Source: an uncultured Actinomycetes bacterium
Lineage (GTDB): Bacteria; Actinomycetota; Acidimicrobiia; Acidimicrobiales; Microtrichaceae
Assembly: GCA_903930035.1 (NCBI GenBank)
Contig: CAIYXG010000414.1
Span: 1 to 5,295, forward strand
Length of the DNA: 5,295 nucleotides
Direction of reading: 5' to 3'
The translations under genes were made by a program, and so were the position numbers. A model generated the notes under the pieces. The model saw only the letters and a list, made by a program, of their open reading frames with translations. It ran no database searches and was not told the DNA's origin. This document shows, one piece after another, positions 1 to 5,266 of this stretch; within the stretch, counting starts at the first letter, position 1, and each line of letters opens with the position of its first letter.

Positions 1-33
1 CGCCGCTGCGGCGGCCAGGAGGAACCCGGTCAT
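1..33 (-). CDS. tadB: TadB-like pilus/secretion membrane protein, N-terminal fragment (cut by window edge)
   Basis: Only the first 11 codons are present, reading MTGFLLAAAAA, a hydrophobic start as expected for a membrane protein. The ATG at 31-33 overlaps the stop of the cpaF-like gene by four bases (ATGA on the minus strand). A strong Shine-Dalgarno sequence lies 7 bases upstream, inside the cpaF-like gene. In Tad/Flp loci the gene directly after cpaF/tadA is normally tadB, an inner-membrane platform protein of the type II secretion F family that works with the CpaF ATPase in pilin assembly. The identity is inferred from gene order and the hydrophobic start only, because no domain is visible. 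The gene runs off the left edge. Confidence 0.6.
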   Translation of the reverse strand, partial: MTGFLLAAAAA

Positions 34-1322
34 GCCCTGGCCTCCTCGTTGGCGGCCAGCACCTGTCGCAGGTCGATCCCTCGCCGTGCCATCCGGGCGC
101 CGAGCCGCACGGGGAGGAGACCGGTCCACCGGAGGGGTGCGTCGGGCCCCGGCCGGGAGAACACCTCGGTCGTCGTGAACTGGACGGCGCCGGGTCCCCC
201 GGCGAGGTCCTCGACGGCGACGATCTCGGTGACCCGCGGGCCCGCCGGCCCCCGCTCGCTGTGGACCACGAGGTCGATGCTCTCGGTCACGAGCGAGTTC
301 AGCGCAGCGAGCGGGAGCGACTGCGCCGCCTCCGACAGCTGCGTGATGAACCGCAGACGCGTCAGGGCCTGACGGGCGGACCCGGCGTGGACGGTCGTGT
401 AGCCGGTGACCCCGCTCGAGAGCGTCAGCAGGAGGGGCAGCGCCTCGCGGTCCCGGACCTCGCCCACGACGGCGACGTCCGGTGCCATGCGGAGAAAGCC
501 GGCCACGAGCCGTCGGAGGTCCACCTCTGGCCGGTCGACGCGCGCCGGCCGCGTCTGCATGGAGGCGACGTCGGCGAGTGGCACGTCGGCCTCGAAGACC
601 TCCTCGGCGACCACGACCCGGAGGCTGGGGTCGAGCTCGGCCGCGCAGCACGACATGAGGGTGGTCTTGCCGGCACCGGGCGAGCCGGCGACGACGACGG
701 ACGCCCGGGCGCGGACAGCGGCGGACAGGAACGTTGCGGCGCCGCTGCTGAGCGTGCCCCGGGCGACCAGCTCCTCGAGCCGCCGGTAGGCCACCCCTGT
801 GAACTTCCGGATGTTCACCATCAGGTGGCCGCCGCGGCTCAGGTCGCCGTGGACGATGTGCAGACGTGAGCCGTCGTCGAGCTGCGCGTCCTGGAGCCCC
901 GTCGTGGGGTCGAGCGTCCGGTGCGAGCTGCTCGAGTCGTCGAGCAGCCGGGTGAGGGTCCGGACCACGTGGGCGTCGTCGTGGAAGGCCTCGTGGTGGA
1001 CCCGGCCTCCGCCCGAGTGCCGCCGGACGAAGACGGCGTCCGGCGCGTTCACCATGATCTCCCACACGTCGGGGTCGGCGAGCGGCTCCGTCAGCGGTCC
1101 GTACTCCGCCAGGTTCTGGTAGGCCCGGCGTGCCACCGACTCGGGGTCCGAGAGCGGCCGGGTGCGGCGCCCGCGGCGGTAGGCCTCGTCCCAGTCCGCC
1201 ACCTCCAGGGCGACGAGCTCCCGGAGCCGCCGCCGGCCGGCCTCGCTGGCGACGTCGACCGCCTCGTCGTTGCAGCGCTGCTGGACCGAGCGCTCGACCT
1301 CCTCGAGCGGGGTCGCCGTCAT
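30..1322 (-). CDS. cpaF: CpaF/TadA-family secretion ATPase of a Tad/Flp pilus system
   Basis: A 430-residue cytoplasmic P-loop ATPase of the type II/IV secretion (GspE/VirB11/CpaF) superfamily, which powers pilin assembly at the inner membrane. The N-terminal half carries the usual CpaF front domain (YGPLTEPLADPDVWEIMVN, about 74-92). The ATPase core has Walker A GSPGAGKTT (213-221), an Asp-box-like acidic patch AEEVFE (239-244), Walker B region APDVAVVGEVRD (280-291, Glu288) and a His box TGYTTVHAGSA (306-316, His312). All catalytic motifs are intact and the length is normal for CpaF. The ATG at 1322 overlaps the stop of the CpaE-like gene (ATGA), with a purine-rich GGTGAGG just upstream. 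Its own stop overlaps the TadB-like start. Family assignment is secure; the exact appendage (Flp pilus or other Tad-type machine) is inferred from context. Confidence 0.95.
   Translation of the reverse strand: MTATPLEEVERSVQQRCNDEAVDVASEAGRRRLRELVALEVADWDEAYRRGRRTRPLSDPESVARRAYQNLAEYGPLTEPLADPDVWEIMVNAPDAVFVRRHSGGGRVHHEAFHDDAHVVRTLTRLLDDSSSSHRTLDPTTGLQDAQLDDGSRLHIVHGDLSRGGHLMVNIRKFTGVAYRRLEELVARGTLSSGAATFLSAAVRARASVVVAGSPGAGKTTLMSCCAAELDPSLRVVVAEEVFEADVPLADVASMQTRPARVDRPEVDLRRLVAGFLRMAPDVAVVGEVRDREALPLLLTLSSGVTGYTTVHAGSARQALTRLRFITQLSEAAQSLPLAALNSLVTESIDLVVHSERGPAGPRVTEIVAVEDLAGGPGAVQFTTTEVFSRPGPDAPLRWTGLLPVRLGARMARRGIDLRQVLAANEEARA
41..47 (-). promoter_or_regulatory. Shine-Dalgarno site of the TadB-like gene
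   Basis: The minus strand reads GAGGAGG, 7 bases before the ATG at 33. It is the strongest ribosome binding site in the window and supports a real start here, even though the new gene has only 11 codons inside the window. Confidence 0.7.
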
Positions 1323-2611
1323 GCCGCCTCACCCCCGAAGGTGCCCCCGGACCGGTCCGACGGGTCGAGCCGGGTCCCGAGCTCGCCCGGCAGGATGCGG
1401 GTGCCCGGCTCCTGCGGGACGAGCGGCTCCCGACGGCGGAGCGCGTCCGACACGGCCGCGCCGACCGGCTGCACCAGTGGGCGGGGGAGCGGCGCGGGCC
1501 GGCGGTGCGCCTGCTCCAGCGGCCGTACGTGCGGCACCACGACGAACGGGCCGCCGACCGCCCGCCGCAGCTCCACGTCGGCCTGGCGCGCCCTGCCGCC
1601 CCGCACGCGGTTCAGGACGACCAGCAGCCGGTCGTGCGCCACGCCGTGGTCCTGGAGGTCGGCGCGGACTGCGGCCAGCCCGTGCAGGCCGGCCAGGTCG
1701 GGGCGGGCGACGACGAGGACGAGGTCGGCCCGGTCGACCGACCAGCGGGCCAGCGCGTGCCGCTCCTCGACCTCGACCGACCCGGTCGCCGCCATGCCGT
1801 CCACGTCCGGGTCGTGGTCCACGACCACGGACCCGTAGGCGTGGGTGACGCCGTCGAGCGCCGCGCACAGGGCGAGCGGGCGCTGCCCGGCCCAGTCGCG
1901 CGTCCTGCGCAGCCCGAGGAGCAGGTCGTAGCCCCGGTCGGGCACCGGGTGCAGGAACGAGCGGACGACCTCGGGGTCAGGTGCGTCGTTGCGGTGCGCG
2001 TCGACGAGGTCGGCGAGGTTCGGCACGACGTCGCCCGGTGCATGGAGCACGGTCTGCGTGGAGCGCCGGGACCCGTCGACGAGTGCGGTCTGGACCCGCC
2101 TCCCGGAGGCCGAGCCGAGCGACTGGGCGACTGCCGCGGCCACCGTCGAGGCGCCCGCGCCGCCGGTGCCGGTGACCGCGACCACGGTCGACCGGCTCGT
2201 CCGACGGCCCAGGCCGGTGGCGCGGGCGGGCCGTCGGGCCGCGGCGTCGACCCGACGCCCGCGCCGGGCCAGCAGCTCGGCCACGACGGCCGGGTCCGCG
2301 GCGGGGACGACGACCTCGGCGCACCCGAGCGCCTCCCAGTCCCTGCGGTGGCGACCGTCGTCCACCACGACCACGCTGCTCCCGGCGGCGACGACATCGG
2401 CGACCAGGTCACGTTCCAGCGCCGTCACCCCTGCGTCGACGAGGACGAGCGACAGCGGGCGGCCGGTGCCGAGCAGCGCCCGGAGCTCGTCGCCAGCGAG
2501 GCAGGCGAGCACGTCGGCCGGCAGGTCGCCGGTCGTCGCCCACCGGGAGAGGTCCCGCACCCACCGTCGTCGCGGCGGGGCCAGGGTGGCGACGACGTAC
2601 CGGGCCGTCAC
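1319..2611 (-). CDS. cpaE: CpaE-like MinD/ParA-fold protein with a lysine-less P-loop (actinobacterial type)
   Basis: A 430-residue protein in the position CpaE holds in Tad loci, where it helps localise or regulate pilus assembly. Residues 1 to about 120 look like a degenerate receiver-type domain of alternating strands and helices (LSLVLVDAG 53-61, SVVVVDD 79-85). From about 142 a MinD/ParA-like fold follows: strand VVAVT, then the loop TGGAGAST (149-156), DG at 179-180, and a Walker-B-like strand SVVVDHD (261-267). Both lysines of the deviant Walker A motif (KGGxGK) are replaced (Thr149, Ala154). From memory this resembles the actinobacterial CpaE-homologue family that includes the mycobacterial Ssd septum protein. 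The end (about 395-430) is Pro/Gly-rich. The GTG at 2611 was chosen because it overlaps the preceding stop (GTGA); the frame is open further upstream, but that would overlie the whole SAF gene. Nucleotide binding is uncertain. Confidence 0.85.
   Translation of the reverse strand: MTARYVVATLAPPRRRWVRDLSRWATTGDLPADVLACLAGDELRALLGTGRPLSLVLVDAGVTALERDLVADVVAAGSSVVVVDDGRHRRDWEALGCAEVVVPAADPAVVAELLARRGRRVDAAARRPARATGLGRRTSRSTVVAVTGTGGAGASTVAAAVAQSLGSASGRRVQTALVDGSRRSTQTVLHAPGDVVPNLADLVDAHRNDAPDPEVVRSFLHPVPDRGYDLLLGLRRTRDWAGQRPLALCAALDGVTHAYGSVVVDHDPDVDGMAATGSVEVEERHALARWSVDRADLVLVVARPDLAGLHGLAAVRADLQDHGVAHDRLLVVLNRVRGGRARQADVELRRAVGGPFVVVPHVRPLEQAHRRPAPLPRPLVQPVGAAVSDALRRREPLVPQEPGTRILPGELGTRLDPSDRSGGTFGGEAA
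1327..1336 (-). promoter_or_regulatory. Shine-Dalgarno site of the CpaF-like gene
   Basis: The minus strand reads GGGGGTGAGG, 4 bases before the ATG at 1322 and inside the 3' end of the CpaE-like gene. It supports that start in combination with stop/start coupling. Confidence 0.5.
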
Positions 2612-3279
2612 CGGGCACCACCGCGGGCGGGGTCCGAAGGGACCGTGAGCGTGAGCGTGGACCGGACCGACGCGTCCACGAGGCCGGCCGCCGCCGCGGG
2701 CGTTGCCACACGGAGCCGCACCTGCCGTGTCGTGGGGCTGCCGAGCGACTCGTCGGCGGGGGCGACGGCGACGACCTCGGCGTCGGGCGCGACCGTGACC
2801 GTGCCCACCGCGTCGGGGTCCGTCGACAGCACGGTCACGACGGCACCCGGCCGCAGTGCGCCCCCGGGTGTGCGTGCCGTCTCGACGTCGAGCGGGACGA
2901 CGACGCCGGCCCGGGCCTCTGCGCCCCGCCGGGCCAGGTCGGTGGGCCGGAGCAGGTCGAGCCGGCGCAGCCCGACCGTGGTCGTGCGACCCACCAGCCG
3001 GTCGGCCCGCTCGGCCGGGACGGCCGTCGTGCCCTGCGGCAGCTCGCCGCCGACGCTGCCGAGGTCCCGGGCGGTCAGCCGGTGGCCGGCCGGGAGGTCG
3101 GACCGGACGACGAGGTACCTGGTGCTGGGGGCACGGTCGGCGGCCGCGTGGGCCGACAGCACGCCGGCCCCCGCCGCAAGGACGAGTGCGGCGCCCACGG
3201 TGGCCCGGAGGCTGGGGAGGTGGCGGACGGACGACGGGAGGGGAACCTGCCGTCGTGCTCGGGGAGCCTGCGATGTCAT
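2608..3279 (-). CDS. cpaB: SAF-domain / CpaB (RcpC)-like pilus assembly protein, membrane anchored
   Basis: A 223-residue protein. A basic N-terminus (to about 25) is followed by one hydrophobic segment (about 27-46), giving a single-pass anchor or uncleaved signal with the rest outside the membrane. Residues about 54-115 match an SAF domain: RYLVVRSDLPAGHRLTARDL, then the typical PxGTTAVPAERADRLVGR stretch (81-98). Residues about 120-213 fit the CpaB/RcpC C-terminal region (VVVPLDV, GGALRPGAVVTVL). It is the first gene of the operon and its stop overlaps the CpaE-like start. The ATG at 3279 was chosen because the frame upstream (possible starts at 3303 and 3330) encodes an unlikely Cys/Trp-rich leader. 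None of the three starts has a Shine-Dalgarno site, so a leaderless transcript is possible. In diderms CpaB works with a secretin; its partner here is unknown. Confidence 0.85.
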   Translation of the reverse strand: MTSQAPRARRQVPLPSSVRHLPSLRATVGAALVLAAGAGVLSAHAAADRAPSTRYLVVRSDLPAGHRLTARDLGSVGGELPQGTTAVPAERADRLVGRTTTVGLRRLDLLRPTDLARRGAEARAGVVVPLDVETARTPGGALRPGAVVTVLSTDPDAVGTVTVAPDAEVVAVAPADESLGSPTTRQVRLRVATPAAAAGLVDASVRSTLTLTVPSDPARGGAR

Positions 3280-3346
3280 GGACCAAAGTGAACAGAACAA
3301 CATGAAACAGCGCAATAGGTACGACGGCACATTCGGGTTCTGGGGC

Positions 3347-3362
3347 CGGGGACCCGTCCCCG
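3347..3362. repeat. Perfect inverted repeat CGGGGAC-CC-GTCCCCG
   Basis: Seven-base arms are separated by two bases, with perfect pairing. It lies near the middle of the divergent region, 67 bp from the SAF gene start and 81 bp from the HTH gene start. The 2-base centre is too tight for a good RNA hairpin with all seven pairs, so a protein binding site is the more natural reading. No function is shown. Confidence 0.6.
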
Positions 3363-3395
3363 TTGCCGCCGGGGCCTGGACCCCTCACCCCGAAA

Positions 3396-3410
3396 CGTCA
3401 CGAGATGACG
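3396..3410. repeat. Short inverted repeat CGTCA-N5-TGACG
   Basis: Five-base arms with a five-base spacer, in or just upstream of where the -35 element of the HTH gene promoter would fall. It could be a half-site pair for a regulator, but arms this short can arise by chance in G/C-rich DNA. Confidence 0.3.
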
Positions 3411-3419
3411 CGACCCGGC

Positions 3420-3435
3420 CCGTACGCCGGTACGG
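3420..3435. promoter_or_regulatory. Palindrome CCGTAC-GCCG-GTACGG overlapping the HTH gene's -10 box
   Basis: Six-base arms and a four-base spacer pair perfectly. The right arm covers five of the six bases of the putative -10 box TACGGT (3431-3436), the position expected of a repressor operator that blocks RNA polymerase. Autoregulation by the encoded HTH protein is an inference from position. Confidence 0.45.
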
Positions 3436-3436
3436 T
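3431..3436 (+). promoter_or_regulatory. Putative -10 box of the HTH gene (leaderless promoter)
   Basis: TACGGT fits TANNNT and ends exactly 7 bases before the GTG at 3444, the spacing typical of leaderless actinobacterial transcripts whose first base is the start codon. No Shine-Dalgarno sequence precedes the GTG, which agrees. No clear -35 element is visible. Confidence 0.55.
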
Positions 3437-3443
3437 GGTCCCC

Positions 3444-3698
3444 GTGAGCACTGGGGACAGCAGCAACGAGATCGTCTGGATGAACTCCGCCGAGGCGTCG
3501 AAGCGCCTGGGCGTCACGGTGCGGACGCTCTACCGGTTCATCGACGACGGCGAGCTTCCCGCCTACCGGTTCGGCCGGGTCATCCGGCTGAAGCAGGACG
3601 AGGTCGACTCGTTCATCGAGGCGTGCCGGATCGAGCCGGGCACGCTGGACTCGGCGCCGCCCCGTCCGGGCGAGCGCGTCGACGAGCTCGCCGACTGA
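3444..3698 (+). CDS. Small helix-turn-helix protein, excisionase/MerR-like (HTH_17) family
   Basis: An 84-residue DNA-binding protein. The pattern MNSAEASKRLGVTVRTLYRF (13-32) is a MerR/excisionase-type helix-turn-helix, followed by the wing: DDGELPAYRFGRVIRL (34-49), then KQDEVDSFIEACRI (50-63) as the closing helix. The acidic tail (64-84) is probably disordered. There is no effector or integrase-linked domain. The GTG at 3444 was chosen because it follows a -10 box by 7 bases and gives a usual length; the frame is open back to 3363, but that extension is Pro/Gly-rich and carries no domain. Proteins of this type include phage excisionases and the developmental regulator BldC. With no integrase nearby, a transcription factor is more likely than a recombination factor. 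It diverges from the Tad operon and may regulate it and itself. It ends 7 bp from the stop of the convergent gene. Confidence 0.9.
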   Translation: MSTGDSSNEIVWMNSAEASKRLGVTVRTLYRFIDDGELPAYRFGRVIRLKQDEVDSFIEACRIEPGTLDSAPPRPGERVDELAD

Positions 3699-3704
3699 CG
3701 CTCG
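3671..3704. other. Imperfect stem-loop at the convergent gene ends
   Basis: CGAGCG (3671-3676) pairs with CGCTCG (3699-3704), and GTCG (3678-3681) with CGAC (3692-3695), leaving a small internal bulge and a loop containing GAGCTC. It spans the HTH stop and the 7-bp gap before the stop of the convergent gene. It could work as a weak bidirectional transcription end signal, but there is no T-run on either side. Confidence 0.25.
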
Positions 3705-3705
3705 A

Positions 3706-4227
3706 CTAGCCGGCCACCGAGGCCACGGCGCCGACCTCGACGTAGGCCGTGCCGTTCGGCGTGCGCAGCGTCAGCAGCTCCCCGACCGACTCCACCTCGC
3801 CCACCAGCGTGTGCGCGCCCACCACGCCCACGCGGACGTTGCGGCCCGTGCCCACCAGGTCGGTCAGCGCCTCGACCAGCGTCCAGTCGCCCCGGGGTGC
3901 CATCCGGCCCACCGGCCCGGTCGTGCGCACCGTCACCACGTGCGCCAGCGGCAGCACCAGCTGGGCCGGGCCCGTCGTGAGCTCGACCGCGTCGGCGCCG
4001 GTCGTGCCGACCTGCCCGCGGTGCTCGGCGCCGTCGGCCGTCCCGACCACCACGACCGCACCGGTGGCGGCCACGAGCACGTCGACCAGCGACCGCTCGC
4101 CGGCACGGCGCTCGGCGGTCCAGCGGGACTGGCGCCGCGCCTGTGCCGCCGCGTCGACCCGGGCGGCCGACAGCTCCTCGTCCAGCGAGACCCCGTCGTG
4201 GCCGCCCTTCGGCCGGTTCCGCTTCAT
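3706..4227 (-). CDS. Conserved-looking protein of unknown function with two repeated beta-rich units
   Basis: A 173-residue protein, not recognised. Residues 1-45 are charged and probably helical (SLDEELSAARVDAAAQARRQ). The rest is two related copies of about 55 residues: 46-100 begins SLVDVL, has GQVGTTG (71-77) and ends LAHVVTV; 116-171 begins TLVEAL, has GEVESVG (143-149) and ends VGAVASV. Matching positions lie 70-72 residues apart. The alternating hydrophobic strands and turn glycines suggest small beta-barrels of SH3/Sm type, but this is inference. There is no signal peptide or membrane segment, so it is probably cytoplasmic. The ATG at 4227 has GGAG 12 bases upstream. An ATG at 4248 would add seven residues and overlap the phoH start codon. 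It diverges from phoH with 19 bp between starts, so a link to RNA metabolism is possible but unproven. Confidence 0.75.
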   Translation of the reverse strand: MKRNRPKGGHDGVSLDEELSAARVDAAAQARRQSRWTAERRAGERSLVDVLVAATGAVVVVGTADGAEHRGQVGTTGADAVELTTGPAQLVLPLAHVVTVRTTGPVGRMAPRGDWTLVEALTDLVGTGRNVRVGVVGAHTLVGEVESVGELLTLRTPNGTAYVEVGAVASVAG

Positions 4228-4230
4228 CGG

Positions 4231-4236
4231 TACACT
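4231..4236 (+). promoter_or_regulatory. Putative -10 box of phoH
   Basis: TACACT is a good TANNNT match 10 bases before the phoH ATG at 4247, which would give a leader of only about 3-4 bases. It shares the context CGGTACnnT with the -10 box of the HTH gene. The corresponding -35 position (TTCGGC with a 17-base spacer) is weak. Confidence 0.5.
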
Positions 4237-4246
4237 CTGCTCCGTC

Positions 4247-5266
4247 ATGGACCAGTCCGCCACGGGGGAGCCTTCGCCCGACCCGGCACCCGCAGCGCCC
4301 GTCGCCACCGTGGACGGCCCGCGCACGCTCGTCCGGGTCCCCGGCAACCATCTCATGGCCGACCTCCTGGGCCCGCGTGACGAGGTGCTGGACCAGATCG
4401 AGACCGCCTTCCCCGGCACCACCATCTCGGTGCGGGGCAACGAGGTCACCGCCGTCGGGGCCGACGCCCCGCGGGTGGGCCGGCTGTTCGAGGAGCTCGT
4501 GCTCCTGCTCGAGAAGGGCCACCGCCTGGGCGAGCCCGAGGTCCGCCGCACGATCGGCATGATCAAGGCCGACGAGCGCCCCTCCGAGGTGCTCACTGCC
4601 GAGGTCCTCCGCACCGGCCGTGGCGGCGTGGTGCGGCCCAAGACGTCGGGCCAGAAGCGCTACCTCGACGCCATCGACCGGCACACCATCACGTTCGGCA
4701 TCGGCCCCGCCGGCACCGGCAAGTCCTGGCTGGCCGTGGCCATGGCCGTGCGCGCGCTCCAGCGCAAGGAGGTCGAGCGGATCGTGCTGACCCGCCCGGC
4801 GGTCGAGGCGGGGGAGCGGCTGGGCTTCCTGCCCGGCGACCTCATGGCCAAGGTCGACCCCTACCTGCGCCCCCTGTACGACGCGCTCAACGACATGGTC
4901 GGCTCCGAGGGCTCGCAGCGGCTCCTCGAGCGCGGCGTGGTCGAGGTGGCGCCGCTCGCCTTCATGCGCGGCCGCACGCTCAACAGCGCGTTCATCATCC
5001 TGGACGAGGCGCAGAACACCACGCCCGAGCAGATGAAGATGTTCCTGACCCGGATCGGCTTCGGCTCGCGGGTCGTCATCACCGGCGATGCGACCCAGAT
5101 CGATCTACCCAAGGGGCAGGCGAGCGGCCTGATCGAAGCGCGACGCATACTCTCGGAGGTGCGAGGAATCGCCTTCACCGCGTTCGACAGCAGCGACGTC
5201 GTCCGTCATCCGCTGGTGGCGAGAATCGTAGACGCCTATGAGCGCCACAAGCCGCGCGAGCACTGA
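4247..5266 (+). CDS. phoH: PhoH family ATPase (PhoH/YbeZ type)
   Basis: A 339-residue cytoplasmic ATPase, normal length for the family. A Pro/Ala-rich start (1-25) precedes a small RNA-binding-like N-terminal domain (about 28-90, including VRVPGNHLMADLLG and SVRGNEVTAVG). The PhoH core has Walker A GPAGTGKS (153-160), the family signature TRPAVEAGERLGFLPGD (182-198), Walker B FIILDEAQN (249-257) and TGDATQIDLP (279-288). All motifs are intact, so it should be active. PhoH/YbeZ proteins are thought to act in RNA processing and partner with the rRNA-maturation endonuclease YbeY, whose start overlaps its end. The ATG at 4247 was chosen because of the -10 box 10 bases upstream and the absence of a usable start before it. 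From residue 281 on, codon choice changes sharply (13 of 59 codons end in A/T, against 7 of the first 280), although the protein sequence remains that of a normal PhoH. Confidence 0.95.
   Translation: MDQSATGEPSPDPAPAAPVATVDGPRTLVRVPGNHLMADLLGPRDEVLDQIETAFPGTTISVRGNEVTAVGADAPRVGRLFEELVLLLEKGHRLGEPEVRRTIGMIKADERPSEVLTAEVLRTGRGGVVRPKTSGQKRYLDAIDRHTITFGIGPAGTGKSWLAVAMAVRALQRKEVERIVLTRPAVEAGERLGFLPGDLMAKVDPYLRPLYDALNDMVGSEGSQRLLERGVVEVAPLAFMRGRTLNSAFIILDEAQNTTPEQMKMFLTRIGFGSRVVITGDATQIDLPKGQASGLIEARRILSEVRGIAFTAFDSSDVVRHPLVARIVDAYERHKPREH

Larger units (their letters stand above)
3280..3443. other. Divergent intergenic region: AT-rich island plus inverted repeats
   Basis: This 164-bp spacer separates the Tad operon (leftward) from the HTH gene (rightward) and must hold both promoters. 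The part next to the Tad operon (3285-3318) is only 38% G+C (13 of 34), far below the rest of the window. The middle is G/C-rich with a perfect 7+2+7 inverted repeat. The right part holds a 5-5-5 inverted repeat and a 6+4+6 palindrome on the HTH gene's -10 box. On the minus strand a weak pair TTGCGC-17-TTCACT sits 7 bases before the ATG at 3279; it matches consensus poorly and is not called as a promoter. Confidence 0.7.

Noticed and set aside
261..1838. Plus-strand open frames at 261-869, 406-789 and 921-1838
   Set aside because: They are antisense to the CpaF-like and CpaE-like genes, which have intact motifs, and their products are low-complexity.
3280..3330. Longer SAF protein starting at 3330 (GTG) or 3303 (ATG)
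   Set aside because: The added residues are Cys/Trp/Leu-rich and precede the usual basic, then hydrophobic, N-terminus. They fall in the AT-rich promoter island and no Shine-Dalgarno site supports them.
3371..3384. GGGG-N6-CCCC as a third inverted repeat
   Set aside because: Four-base G/C arms are expected by chance in this base composition.
2612..3388. N-terminal extension of the CpaE-like frame back to 3388 (689 residues)
   Set aside because: The extension is Arg/Gly/Pro-rich, overlies the entire SAF gene on the same strand, and the GTGA overlap at 2608-2611 gives a natural start.
3363..3443. N-terminal extension of the HTH protein to 3363
   Set aside because: It would be Pro/Gly-rich without a domain and would run through the palindrome and the -10 box; the GTG at 3444 fits better.
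3444..3698. Excisionase of an integrated element
   Set aside because: No integrase, attachment repeat, tRNA gene or phage gene is visible, and the neighbours are chromosomal-type genes; the family name alone does not imply mobility.
1130..3709. An 859-codon open frame on the plus strand, antisense to the CpaE-like and SAF genes
   Set aside because: Its translation is Pro/Arg/Gly-rich without any domain, and it runs opposite three well-supported genes and over the HTH gene. Long antisense frames are common where third positions are nearly all G or C.
3563..4684. Minus-strand open frame of 373 codons across the HTH, barrel and phoH genes
   Set aside because: It is a shadow of three genes; its product is His/Arg/Gly-rich low complexity with no domain.
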